From assembly GCA_025359245.1 (NCBI GenBank), contig JANYGW010000039.1, positions 1 through 64,000 of the forward strand: 64,000 nucleotides of DNA, given 5' to 3'. Source of the stretch: Massilia sp. GTDB taxonomy: Bacteria > Pseudomonadota > Gammaproteobacteria > Burkholderiales > Burkholderiaceae_D. The position numbers and the translations under genes were made by a program. This document shows, one piece after another, positions 56,855-64,000 of this stretch. The notes under the pieces are model-generated. The model did no database searches. It saw only the letters and a program-made list of their open reading frames with translations, and was not told where the DNA came from. How positions within the stretch are numbered: the first letter of the stretch is position 1; each line of letters begins with the position of its first letter.

Positions 56855-58899
56855 TGCTCTTTGGTTTCAGGCTCCGGCGGCGGCTTGGTGGCCGTGCTGA
56901 AGCCGCCCTCTGCGGCCGGCGCAGGCGCAGGCACCGGCACCGGCTGTGCCGGCGGCAGCGCCGTTGCTGGCGCGGCGGCCGGCAGCGCCGGATAGGTCGG
57001 CGCCGGTGCCGGGGTGGCCGTTGGCGTTGGCGTTGGCGCGGGCATCGGCGCCGGAGCCTGGCGCTGGCCTGGCGCTGCCGGCATCACGGTCGGCGCCTTG
57101 ACGGCTGTATCCGGACGGCGCCGGAAACTCGTTTCGGTGCCGGCGCTGAACTCGGACGCGTTGGCGGCCGGACGCTGGATGTTGCGGATCAGGTGGGGCG
57201 TGATCGACAGCACGATCTCGGTCTTGTCCTTTTCGTCGCGGGTGCTGCCGAACAGGCGGCCGATCAGCGGCAGGTTGCCGATGCCGGGGATCTTGCTGCC
57301 GCTGCTGCGGTCCTCGTTGTTGATCAGGCCAGCCAGCACCTGGTTCTCGCCATCCTTGAGCTGCAGCATGGTGCTCGCTTCGCGGGTGCCGATCTGGTAG
57401 GCGGTGGTGCCGGACTTGGTCGTCGTCGAACTGACCAGGTTGCTGACCTGGAGCGCGATGCGGATCGCGATCTCGTTGTTCAGGTAGATGGTCGGCTCCA
57501 CGTTCAGCGTCAGGCCGACGTCGAGGTAGGTGACCGATTCGGACGCGAAGCCGTTGGCGCCCGGCGAAATCGTGGTGGTGATGTTGGGTACCTTGTCGCC
57601 GATGACGACCTTGGCTTTTTCGCGGTTGCGCACCCGGATGCGCGGATTGGCCAGCGTGTTCGAATCGCCGTCAGTCTTGTTGGCGTTGATCGTGGCCGAT
57701 ACGCCGGACACGCCGATCGTGCCCTTGTTCAGGCCGCGCAGATTGGCCAGCGACAGCGGCACCGGCTTGTTGTCGATGTCGAGCAGGGTCAATGGCGCGA
57801 GCGACAGGCTGGCCGGCCAGGCGATACCCAGCTCCATCAGGCGGCTGCGCTTGATCTCCAGGATCTCCACTTCGAGCATCACTTCCGGCTCGGCGATGTC
57901 CTGCAGCGCCACCAGCTTGGAGGCCAGCTTGATCGCCTCGGCGCTGTCGCGCACGATCACCAGATTCAGCTTCTCGTCGACCACCACGTCGCGCGACTTG
58001 AGGATGGTCTTGAGCGTATTGGCGACCGCCTTGGCGTCCGCATTGGCCAGGAAGAAGGTCTTGATCGTCAATTCCTGGTAATCCTTGACCTTGGCGGCCA
58101 CGTTCGGATAGATCAGGATGGTATTGCCGTCCATGACTTGCTGCTCGAGCTGGTTGGTCACCAGCAGGAAGTGCACGGCCGCTTCGACGGTGCTGTTCTT
58201 GAGGAAGATCGAGGTCTTCTGGTCGGCCTTGAAGTCCTTGTCGAACAAGAAATTGAGGCCCGAGCGGCGCGCGATCACGTCGAACACCTGCTTGAGCGGG
58301 GCGTCGCGGAACTCGATGCTGATCGGCTGGCGGTAAGCCGCGGTCAGGCCCGTTTCGGCGACCGGCACGGCGGCCTGCTTCTCGTTGATCTGGACCAGCA
58401 GCAGGCGCGCCTGCTCGTGGTTGACGCGCTCGCCCAGGATGGCATTGACCTTGGCGCGCGCCAGGTCGTAGTCGCCGCGTTCGAAAGCCTCCTTCGCGTC
58501 GGCCAGCATGCGCACGTGGCGCTGGTCGGATTCGACCGCGCGCAAGCCGCTGCGCGCGCGCTCGTTGCCCGGCTCGATGTTCAGCACGCGCTGGTAGCCC
58601 TGCAGCGCCAGCGCCACCTTGCCGTCGGCCAGGGCGCGGTCGGACAGCTCGAGCAAGCGCAAGGTGCTGCGGTCGCGCGTCTGGATGTAGGCGGCCCGGT
58701 ATTGCGGATTGGTGGGATCGGCCGCCATCGCCTGCTGGTACTTGAGCAGGCCGGCTTCGACCTGGTCATGTTCAACCAAGGTGCGCCCTTCCTGGTAGGC
58801 ATTCTGGGCGGCACAGCCGGCCAGTATCAGCGCGGCCAGCGGCAAAGCGAGGCGGCGTGACAAATTCAGGCAGCGACTGCCCATCCGTTGACTAGCCAT
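56851..58899 (-). CDS. Lipoprotein secretin (GspD/PilQ-type outer membrane channel)
   Basis: Secretin of 682 aa. The start at 58899 shares a base with the upstream stop (TGATG). The signal ends in a LAGC lipobox (Cys29), so the N-terminus is lipidated. TPR-like helical repeats occupy about 35-150, an STN/N0 domain about 170-250 (PISIEFRDAPLKQVFDVIAR), N1-type repeats about 270-360, and the secretin barrel about 375-590 (MLEVEILEIKRSRLMELGI; LVEPT-like NVEPTIYLNNE; VPGIGNLPLIGRLFG). A Pro/Ala-rich tail of about 60 residues ends the chain. It lies between PilP-like and pseudopilin genes. Confidence 0.93.
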   Translation of the reverse strand: MASQRMGSRCLNLSRRLALPLAALILAGCAAQNAYQEGRTLVEHDQVEAGLLKYQQAMAADPTNPQYRAAYIQTRDRSTLRLLELSDRALADGKVALALQGYQRVLNIEPGNERARSGLRAVESDQRHVRMLADAKEAFERGDYDLARAKVNAILGERVNHEQARLLLVQINEKQAAVPVAETGLTAAYRQPISIEFRDAPLKQVFDVIARRSGLNFLFDKDFKADQKTSIFLKNSTVEAAVHFLLVTNQLEQQVMDGNTILIYPNVAAKVKDYQELTIKTFFLANADAKAVANTLKTILKSRDVVVDEKLNLVIVRDSAEAIKLASKLVALQDIAEPEVMLEVEILEIKRSRLMELGIAWPASLSLAPLTLLDIDNKPVPLSLANLRGLNKGTIGVSGVSATINANKTDGDSNTLANPRIRVRNREKAKVVIGDKVPNITTTISPGANGFASESVTYLDVGLTLNVEPTIYLNNEIAIRIALQVSNLVSSTTTKSGTTAYQIGTREASTMLQLKDGENQVLAGLINNEDRSSGSKIPGIGNLPLIGRLFGSTRDEKDKTEIVLSITPHLIRNIQRPAANASEFSAGTETSFRRRPDTAVKAPTVMPAAPGQRQAPAPMPAPTPTPTATPAPAPTYPALPAAAPATALPPAQPVPVPAPAPAAEGGFSTATKPPPEPETKEQ

Positions 58900-59462
58900 C
58901 AGTCGAGAACTCCAATGTTGAGCTGTTGAACCTGGTTCAAAGGCAGATAAGTGAGCGTCAGGTTGGGCGGCGCAATCGCGTCGACCCGGTAGACGCCGTC
59001 GATGACCATCTTGTCGCGCACGACATAGGTCTTGTCGCCGATGGCGAGAAATACTTCCCACTGGCCGCCTTCGGCAGCCTTGCCCAGGAACGTGAACGGC
59101 AGCGGCGGCGCCATCGGCGGCGGCGGCGGTGGCGCCTTGCCCTGCGCGGCCGACGACGGCGGCGGCGGCGGGGTCCAGTCCTGACGCCCGAACACGTCGG
59201 CCGAGCGGCCCAGCGCATCGTCGCCCTCGCCGATCAGCGTGGCGCGCGGCGTCAGCGCCAGGATCATCGGGGCGGCGGCGCCGGATTTTTTGTCGGCGGC
59301 GGCGGCCGGTGCGGCGGCGACTGCGGCCACGGTCACCGGCCTGGCGGCGCTCTTGCGTTCGACCGCTTCGGCCACGCCCGAATTGGGCGTCTTGTCGCCG
59401 AACAGCGCCAGTGCGCCCGCGCCCACAACGGCCAGTCCCATCGCGATGTGGATCGGCTTCAT
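58899..59462 (-). CDS. PilP/GspC-like component of secretion system
   Basis: Protein of 187 aa with one N-terminal membrane helix (about 3-22), a long Ala/Pro-rich linker (WTPPPPPSSAAQGKAPPPPP) and a small C-terminal beta domain (PFTFLGKAAEGGQWEVFLAIG ... VYRVDAIAPPNLTLTYLPL), like PilP or GspC homology regions that link the inner-membrane platform to the secretin. Some annotations, as I recall, call such genes 'secretion system X' components. ATGA overlap with its neighbour upstream and TGATG with the secretin gene. Confidence 0.8.
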   Translation of the reverse strand: MKPIHIAMGLAVVGAGALALFGDKTPNSGVAEAVERKSAARPVTVAAVAAAPAAAADKKSGAAAPMILALTPRATLIGEGDDALGRSADVFGRQDWTPPPPPSSAAQGKAPPPPPPMAPPLPFTFLGKAAEGGQWEVFLAIGDKTYVVRDKMVIDGVYRVDAIAPPNLTLTYLPLNQVQQLNIGVLD

Positions 59463-60031
59463 GGCAGCGCTCCGGCAGGCTGGTCGGCCAGGTAAAGGGT
59501 CAGGAGCAGGCGCGCTTCGACCTGGGTCTCGCCGATGCTCTCGCGCTTGAAACTCAGTTCATCGAGCGAGGCGAAGGGAATCGCGCGCAGCGCCATCAGG
59601 CTGAATTGCCAGACGTCGCGGTAGCTGCCCTTGACCGGCAGCGTGACCTGGTAGGTATGCAGGCGGCCGTTGCGGTCGTAGGCGCTCTTGTATTCGCCCT
59701 GGCTGAGCGACAGATTGGTTTTCGCGGCCAGTCCGAACAGCGTCTTGACCTGCTGTTCGGCGTAGCGTTTTTCGCCCAGCGCGGCGTAGAAGCGCTGCAG
59801 GTTTTCACTGGCGCTGACCGGCGCGTCCCTGGCCCCGGCCTGGGCCGGCATGCTGACCTGGTGCAGTGCCAGCTGCTGGCGCTCGGCCTGCAGCTTCGGC
59901 TGCGCCATCAGCCATAACAGCGTGGCGGCGCCGGCCACGCACAGCAGCGCCGCGCCGCAGAACACCGGACCGATTGCCGTCAAGGCCAGGCGCACGCGCA
60001 GCACGATGGCCGCCAGGTTCACATTCTTCAT
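59459..60031 (-). CDS. PilO/GspM-like inner-membrane protein
   Basis: Bitopic protein of 190 aa: short cytoplasmic start, one membrane helix (about 24-45, VFCGAALLCVAGAATLLWLM), a coiled stretch, then a ferredoxin-like periplasmic domain (YQVTLPVKGSYRDVWQFSLMAL) as in PilO/GspM. The start at 60031 gives the ATGA overlap; an ATG at 60043 is possible. Expected to dimerise with the PilN-like protein encoded before it. Confidence 0.8.
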   Translation of the reverse strand: MKNVNLAAIVLRVRLALTAIGPVFCGAALLCVAGAATLLWLMAQPKLQAERQQLALHQVSMPAQAGARDAPVSASENLQRFYAALGEKRYAEQQVKTLFGLAAKTNLSLSQGEYKSAYDRNGRLHTYQVTLPVKGSYRDVWQFSLMALRAIPFASLDELSFKRESIGETQVEARLLLTLYLADQPAGALP

Positions 60032-60573
60032 GGCGCCGTCCATTCAGCTTCGAGTTGAAAGCGGATCGGCTTGTTCGGATCGAGCTCGTTGATTTCGTGG
60101 CGCGTCAGCACCACCCCGGTAAACAATTCCTGCTCCTTGAGCGCTTCGATGTAGGCGATCATGGCGTCGCTGGTCTTGGTTTCGGCGCTGATCTTGATGG
60201 TGCGCCGGCGCGCGTCCGGCTCCAGCGCCAGCAGCGCGATATTGGCCGGCGTGGCCGCGCCGATGGTGTCGTGCAGCGCGCGCCACGGCAGGTTCAGCTG
60301 CATGACGGCGTTGTTGACGGCGGCCGCCTGCTGTTCCGAAATCGGCGTCACGGGCACCTTGACGGCGATCACCAGCGGCGCCTTGGCGCGGGTGGCCGCG
60401 GCCGTCAGCTGGGCCGTATCCTGGCGCTGCTGGGCCAGCAGGCGCCAGCCGGACACGCCGCACGCAAGGCACAGCAGCAGCGCGAGCGCCGCCAGCAGCC
60501 AGGCGCCGGCGCCGGTGCGGTGCAATGTGCGCGCCACGCCCGGCGGTGCAAAATCGATGCGCAGGCGGCTCAT
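60028..60573 (-). CDS. PilN-like inner-membrane protein
   Basis: Bitopic protein of 181 aa with the PilN pattern: N-terminal MSRLRIDFAPPG, one membrane helix (about 24-45, AWLLAALALLLCLACGVSG), coiled coil, then a ferredoxin-like periplasmic domain (RRTIKISAETKTSDAMIAYI, FTGVVLTRHEINE). Overlaps neighbours by ATGA on both sides. Together with the PilM-like and PilO-like proteins it should form the inner-membrane assembly platform. Confidence 0.82.
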   Translation of the reverse strand: MSRLRIDFAPPGVARTLHRTGAGAWLLAALALLLCLACGVSGWRLLAQQRQDTAQLTAAATRAKAPLVIAVKVPVTPISEQQAAAVNNAVMQLNLPWRALHDTIGAATPANIALLALEPDARRRTIKISAETKTSDAMIAYIEALKEQELFTGVVLTRHEINELDPNKPIRFQLEAEWTAP

Positions 60574-61385
60574 GTGCGCGCTCCCGTGGCGGCCAGCTGC
60601 ACGCCGGCCGACAAGGCGGCGCCGTGGCCGGGCGCGAACAGGCTGCAAGCCAGCGCGGCGCCGGTGCTGCTGTTCCAGGTTTTCGGCGCGCTGCCGGACA
60701 ATTGCAGGCGGTCCGGCACGGCCAGGTTCAGGCGCAGCGCTTCGCGCGCCACATGCTGGCCCAGCCACTCCAAGGTGGCGCCGTCGGGCAGGTTGACCGC
60801 GCGCACCGCGCACACGCCGGCGCCGTCGAGCGCGCCCAGCGTCAGCACGCCGCGCTGCACCAGGCCATACCACGCGCCCGGCTTGAGCGCGCTATTCCAC
60901 TGGTTCCAGCCAGCGATAAATTGGGGCACGATCTCGACCAGCGTGACCTGCTGTTCGTTGGCCGCGTGCTGCAGCAAGGCGAGCAGGTGGCGCGGCATGG
61001 CGGCGGCCAGGAAGGGTTTGGCGGCGTCCCAGCCGGCGGCGAGCTGCCAGGCTGATGCCGGTTCGCCGTACAGCGCCTGAAAGCGCACCGCGGCGGCGGC
61101 CTCGAGGTCGGCCACGCGCGTGCTGCCCTGCGGCGGCGACACCTGCCACAGGCGCGTCAGTTCGTCGGCCAGCACGATGGTGGCCGGCCAGCCGGCGCAG
61201 CTGGCGTCCTGCAGCAGCTGGCGCACGCCGGCGGCGATGGTCTCGAAGCCCGGCAGGCCGGCGCTGCCGAAGCGGTGTTCGGCCACCACTTCCAGCGGCG
61301 CGCCCTGCCAGCGGCTGGTCTTGACCAGCGCCAGCCCGTGCGGTGAGACGCCGATCCGCAATGCCTGTCCGAAGCGCTTACGCAT
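60570..61385 (-). CDS. PilM/GspL-like cytoplasmic protein
   Basis: Protein of 271 aa in the PilM position between the ATPase and PilN-like genes. The actin-like fold is suggested by short beta-turn motifs (LRIGVSPHGLALVKTSR; TIVLADELTRLWQVSPP; WYGLVQRGVLTLGALDG), but the classical PilM/GspL motifs are weak. No membrane segment is evident. Assignment rests mainly on gene order; it overlaps the ATPase gene by 8 nt and the PilN-like gene by ATGA. Confidence 0.7.
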   Translation of the reverse strand: MRKRFGQALRIGVSPHGLALVKTSRWQGAPLEVVAEHRFGSAGLPGFETIAAGVRQLLQDASCAGWPATIVLADELTRLWQVSPPQGSTRVADLEAAAAVRFQALYGEPASAWQLAAGWDAAKPFLAAAMPRHLLALLQHAANEQQVTLVEIVPQFIAGWNQWNSALKPGAWYGLVQRGVLTLGALDGAGVCAVRAVNLPDGATLEWLGQHVAREALRLNLAVPDRLQLSGSAPKTWNSSTGAALACSLFAPGHGAALSAGVQLAATGART

Positions 61386-63060
61386 GCAGGGTCACCCGTT
61401 TGATTTCGGTGAGCGTGGTGGCGCCGCGCTTGACAAGTTCGAGCGCGGCCAGGCGCAGGCTGCGCGTGCCGTTCTCGTAGGCGGCGGCCTTGATCTGGCG
61501 GATCGGGCGCTTGTCGACGATCAGCTCGCGGATCTCGTCGTTCAGCGTCAGTATCTCGGCGATCGAGCGGCGCCCCTTGTAGCCGGTGCCGCGGCAGTCG
61601 CCGCAGCCCTTGCCCTGCATGAAAAGGTAATCGTGCACGTCCTTGCGTTCCAGGTTGACGGCCTCCAGTTCGGCGTCGGCCGGCGTGTACTGGGCCGCGC
61701 AGTGCGGGCAGTTCATGCGCACCAGGCGCTGGGCCCAGATGCCGTTGAGCGCCGAGACGAAGGCGTACGGGTCGATGCCCATGTGGGTGAAGCGGCCGAA
61801 CACGTCGAACACGTTATTGGCGTGCACGGTGGTCAGGACCAGGTGGCCGGTCAGGGCCGACTGCACGGCGATTTCGGCGGTCTCGCGGTCTCGGATCTCG
61901 CCGACCATGATCTTGTCGGGGTCGTGCCGCAGAATCGAGCGCAAGCCCTTGGCGAAGGTCAGGCCCTTCTTTTCGTTGACCGGAATCTGCAGGATGCCGG
62001 GCAGCTGGTACTCGACCGGGTCCTCGATGGTGATGATTTTTTCGCGCCCGTTGTGGATCTCGGTCAGCGCCGCGTACAGCGTGGTGGTCTTGCCCGAACC
62101 GGTCGGGCCGGTCACCAGCAGCATGCCGTAGGCTTCTTGCGCGAGCATGCGCAAGGACACCAGCGAGGGCGCGTCGAAGCCGAGCGCTTCGAGCGTCAAG
62201 GCGCCGTAGGCTTCGATCATGGCGCGCTTGTCGAGAATCCGGATCACCGCATCCTCGCCGTGGATGCTCGGCATGATCGAGACGCGCAAGTCGATCTCGC
62301 GTCCGCCCGACTCGACCCGGAACGAGCCGTCCTGCGGCACGCGCCGTTCGGCGATGTCCAGTTCGGCCAGCACCTTGATGCGCGAGATGATGTGTTCGGC
62401 CACTTCGATGCCGTTGACCGAGGTGGCGTGATCGAGCACGCCGTCGACCCGGTACTTGACGGCCAGGCCGCCGGCGGTGCTTTCCAGGTGGATGTCGGAG
62501 GCGCCCGCCTTCAAGGCGTCATACAGGGTCGAGTTGACCAGCTTGACGGCCGGGCTGGCCGCTTCGGATACCGAGGCGAACGACAGCACGGCGGCGGTCT
62601 TGCCGTCGCGCCGGCCTTCGGACACGCCGGCCACGAGCGAGTCGACCGCGCGCGCCGATTCTTCCTGCTTCGACAAATAAGCCTGGATGTCGGACTGCAG
62701 CGCCAGGCGCAGTTGCAGCGGCGCGCCCGGGGTGGCGCGGGCGCGCGTTTCGAGCCAGGTCTGCAGGTCGATATCGAACGGGTCGGCGATCACGCCGGTC
62801 AGCACGCCGTCGGTGTCGCGCAGCAGCACGCAGTGGCGCGACAGCGACTGCGCCAGCGGCAGCAGGTCGAAAGCCGGCAGCTGGCGCAGCATGTCGGCCG
62901 TTTCCATCACCGACAGGCCGAAAGGCTGGGCCAGTTCGCGCACGATCAGGCGCGCGTCCAGGCCCGAGATGGCTTCCAGTTCGGTCATCAAGGAGCGCTG
63001 CGACAGCAGGCTCTGGGCGCGTGCGCGCGCCAGCACGCCGGCATCGATCAGCGCACTCAT
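61378..63060 (-). CDS. gspE: Type II secretion / type IV pilus ATPase GspE/PilB
   Basis: Secretion ATPase of 560 aa. An N-terminal MshEN-like domain (1-150) precedes the ATPase core: Walker A GPTGSGKT (318-325), Asp box around IEDPVEYQLP, Walker B IMVGEIRD (384-391), His box LTTVHANNVFDV. A four-cysteine zinc site is present (Cys451, Cys454, Cys486, Cys489; CPHC and CGDC). It powers pseudopilus extension. It overlaps gspF by ATGA. Confidence 0.94.
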   Translation of the reverse strand: MSALIDAGVLARARAQSLLSQRSLMTELEAISGLDARLIVRELAQPFGLSVMETADMLRQLPAFDLLPLAQSLSRHCVLLRDTDGVLTGVIADPFDIDLQTWLETRARATPGAPLQLRLALQSDIQAYLSKQEESARAVDSLVAGVSEGRRDGKTAAVLSFASVSEAASPAVKLVNSTLYDALKAGASDIHLESTAGGLAVKYRVDGVLDHATSVNGIEVAEHIISRIKVLAELDIAERRVPQDGSFRVESGGREIDLRVSIMPSIHGEDAVIRILDKRAMIEAYGALTLEALGFDAPSLVSLRMLAQEAYGMLLVTGPTGSGKTTTLYAALTEIHNGREKIITIEDPVEYQLPGILQIPVNEKKGLTFAKGLRSILRHDPDKIMVGEIRDRETAEIAVQSALTGHLVLTTVHANNVFDVFGRFTHMGIDPYAFVSALNGIWAQRLVRMNCPHCAAQYTPADAELEAVNLERKDVHDYLFMQGKGCGDCRGTGYKGRRSIAEILTLNDEIRELIVDKRPIRQIKAAAYENGTRSLRLAALELVKRGATTLTEIKRVTLHA

Positions 63061-64000
63061 GACATGTCTCCGGCCAGGTCGAAGATCGGCATGTACAGCA
63101 GCACCACGATGCCGCCCACCACCAGGCCGATACAGGCCATCAGCAGCGGCTCGAAGGTGCGCGTGAAGCGGTCGATCCAGCGGCTGATTTCGCCGTCGTA
63201 GAAGGCGGCCGACTGGGTCAGCATCGGCCCCATGTCGCCGGTGCGCTCGCCCACGCGCAGCATGCGCAGCGAAATCGGGGTCGTCAGTTTGTGTATTTCA
63301 AAGGCGTTCGACAAAGGTTCTCCGGATTCGATCGACAGGCGCGCCGCCACCAGCGAGGCGCGCACGGTCGGCGAGACCATGCCCTGCACGGTGTCGATCG
63401 CGTGCACGATGGTGATGCCGCCTTCGCTGAGCATGCCCAGCGTGAGGTAGAGGCGCGAGAGCTCGTAGATGCGCACGCGCTCGCCGATGCCGGGCAGGCG
63501 CGCCATCAGGCGCATCATGCCGCCGTCGCGCGCGAGGCGGCGGTAGCCGAGCACCAGCGCGGCGACGATGGCGGCGGCGCCGCCGATCAGCACGGCCGTG
63601 TGGTGGCCGGCGAACTGGCCCCAGCCGAGCAGCATCTGCGACATCCACGGCAGGTTGCGGCCGGCGCCTTGATAGACCTCGGCGAAGCGCGGCACCACGT
63701 AGGTGATCAGGAAGCCGCTGACGCCGGCGCCGACGCCGAGCAGGATCACCGGATAGATCGCGGCGCTGACGATCTTGCTGCGCACGAGGTCGATGCGCTG
63801 CTGGTAGTCGATGAAGCGTTCGAGCGAGCGTGGCAGGTCGGAGGTGCCCTCGGCCGCGCGCACGATGCCGATGTAGAGCGGCGGGAACAGGTCGGACTGT
63901 TCGGCCAGCACGCCGGAAAAGCGTTTGCCCTCGCGCAGGCCGGCGAGCAGGCGTTCGAGCACGCCGCGGGTGTGCTGGTTGGCTTCTTTTTCGAGCAGGG
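63057..64000 (-). CDS. gspF: Type II secretion platform protein GspF (5' end outside window)
   Basis: Inner-membrane platform protein of the GspF/PilC family. The frame runs open to the last base, so the N-terminus lies outside; 314 codons are visible. A T2SSF domain is split into two repeats: the first ends near RSKIVSAAIYPVILLGVGAG, and the second (IYELSRLYLTLGMLSEGGIT ... SAAFYDGEISRWIDRFTRTFEPLLMACIGLVVGGIVVLL) closes the chain. It lies at the promoter-proximal edge of the visible operon. Confidence 0.92.
   Translation of the reverse strand, partial: LLEKEANQHTRGVLERLLAGLREGKRFSGVLAEQSDLFPPLYIGIVRAAEGTSDLPRSLERFIDYQQRIDLVRSKIVSAAIYPVILLGVGAGVSGFLITYVVPRFAEVYQGAGRNLPWMSQMLLGWGQFAGHHTAVLIGGAAAIVAALVLGYRRLARDGGMMRLMARLPGIGERVRIYELSRLYLTLGMLSEGGITIVHAIDTVQGMVSPTVRASLVAARLSIESGEPLSNAFEIHKLTTPISLRMLRVGERTGDMGPMLTQSAAFYDGEISRWIDRFTRTFEPLLMACIGLVVGGIVVLLYMPIFDLAGDMS

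Overview
The window is a GC-rich (roughly 63-65% by eye), densely coded chromosomal segment of a betaproteobacterium. The CysI-DUF934-CysH-CysD-CysN order, the AcnD/PrpF type of methylcitrate operon, the Burkholderia-type porin and the ClpS-ClpA / cold-shock neighbourhood all fit Burkholderiales. The REP-like repeats and general gene content point to Oxalobacteraceae (Massilia, Duganella or Janthinobacterium type). No rRNA, tRNA, insertion sequence, prophage or CRISPR array was recognised.

Layout. 1-2.1 kb: end of a LytTR response regulator and a PAS/HisKA_3 histidine kinase. 2.1-3.2 kb: porin. 3.4-11.2 kb: sulfur assimilation, with a CysB-type regulator (plus a methyltransferase behind it) divergent from cysI-DUF934-cysH-cysD-cysN-cobA. 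11.3-12.8 kb: small unknown genes, one behind a perfect Fur-box palindrome. 12.8-17.6 kb (minus): lptF-lptG-cbiX, a lipoprotein, and a GH13-like protein with a degenerate active site. 17.7-22.1 kb: pepA, small secreted proteins including CreA, DUF1653, xthA. 22.1-25.7 kb: a six-PAS GGDEF-EAL protein. 25.9-33.6 kb: prpB-prpC-acnD-prpF divergent from prpR, with a sigma-54 promoter visible in front of prpB. 33.7-36.3 kb: cystathionine beta-synthase and a cystathionine gamma-synthase/lyase family gene.

36.3-43.7 kb is the most unusual part. It is a tightly overlapped four-gene operon: MoxR-type AAA+ ATPase, small protein, vWA-like/beta-propeller protein, and a 911-residue helical-repeat/beta-propeller protein with a membrane segment. 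A convergent beta-helix protein follows. This matches the 'MoxR-vWA-beta-propeller ternary' conflict systems predicted computationally; I know of no experimental function.

43.9-55.1 kb returns to housekeeping: clpA/clpS, a cold-shock protein, an alpha/beta hydrolase, an unusual cysteine-repeat lipoprotein, icd, an RluE-like pseudouridine synthase, a Ser/Ala-rich secreted peptide, rpsT, murJ and a membrane protein. 55.1-64.0 kb (minus, running off the edge) is a compact type II secretion / type IV pilus-like operon: gspF, gspE, PilM/N/O/P-like genes, a lipoprotein secretin and three pseudopilins, one of which lacks Glu5.

How the genes work together: the cys cluster reduces sulfate to sulfide, while cobA and cbiX supply steps of siroheme synthesis for CysI. 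The prp cluster feeds propionyl-CoA through the methylcitrate cycle into pyruvate and succinate, next to a CBS/CGL pair for transsulfuration. Start sites were chosen from ribosome-binding sites and stop/start overlaps. All functional names come from reading motifs, not from database searches.
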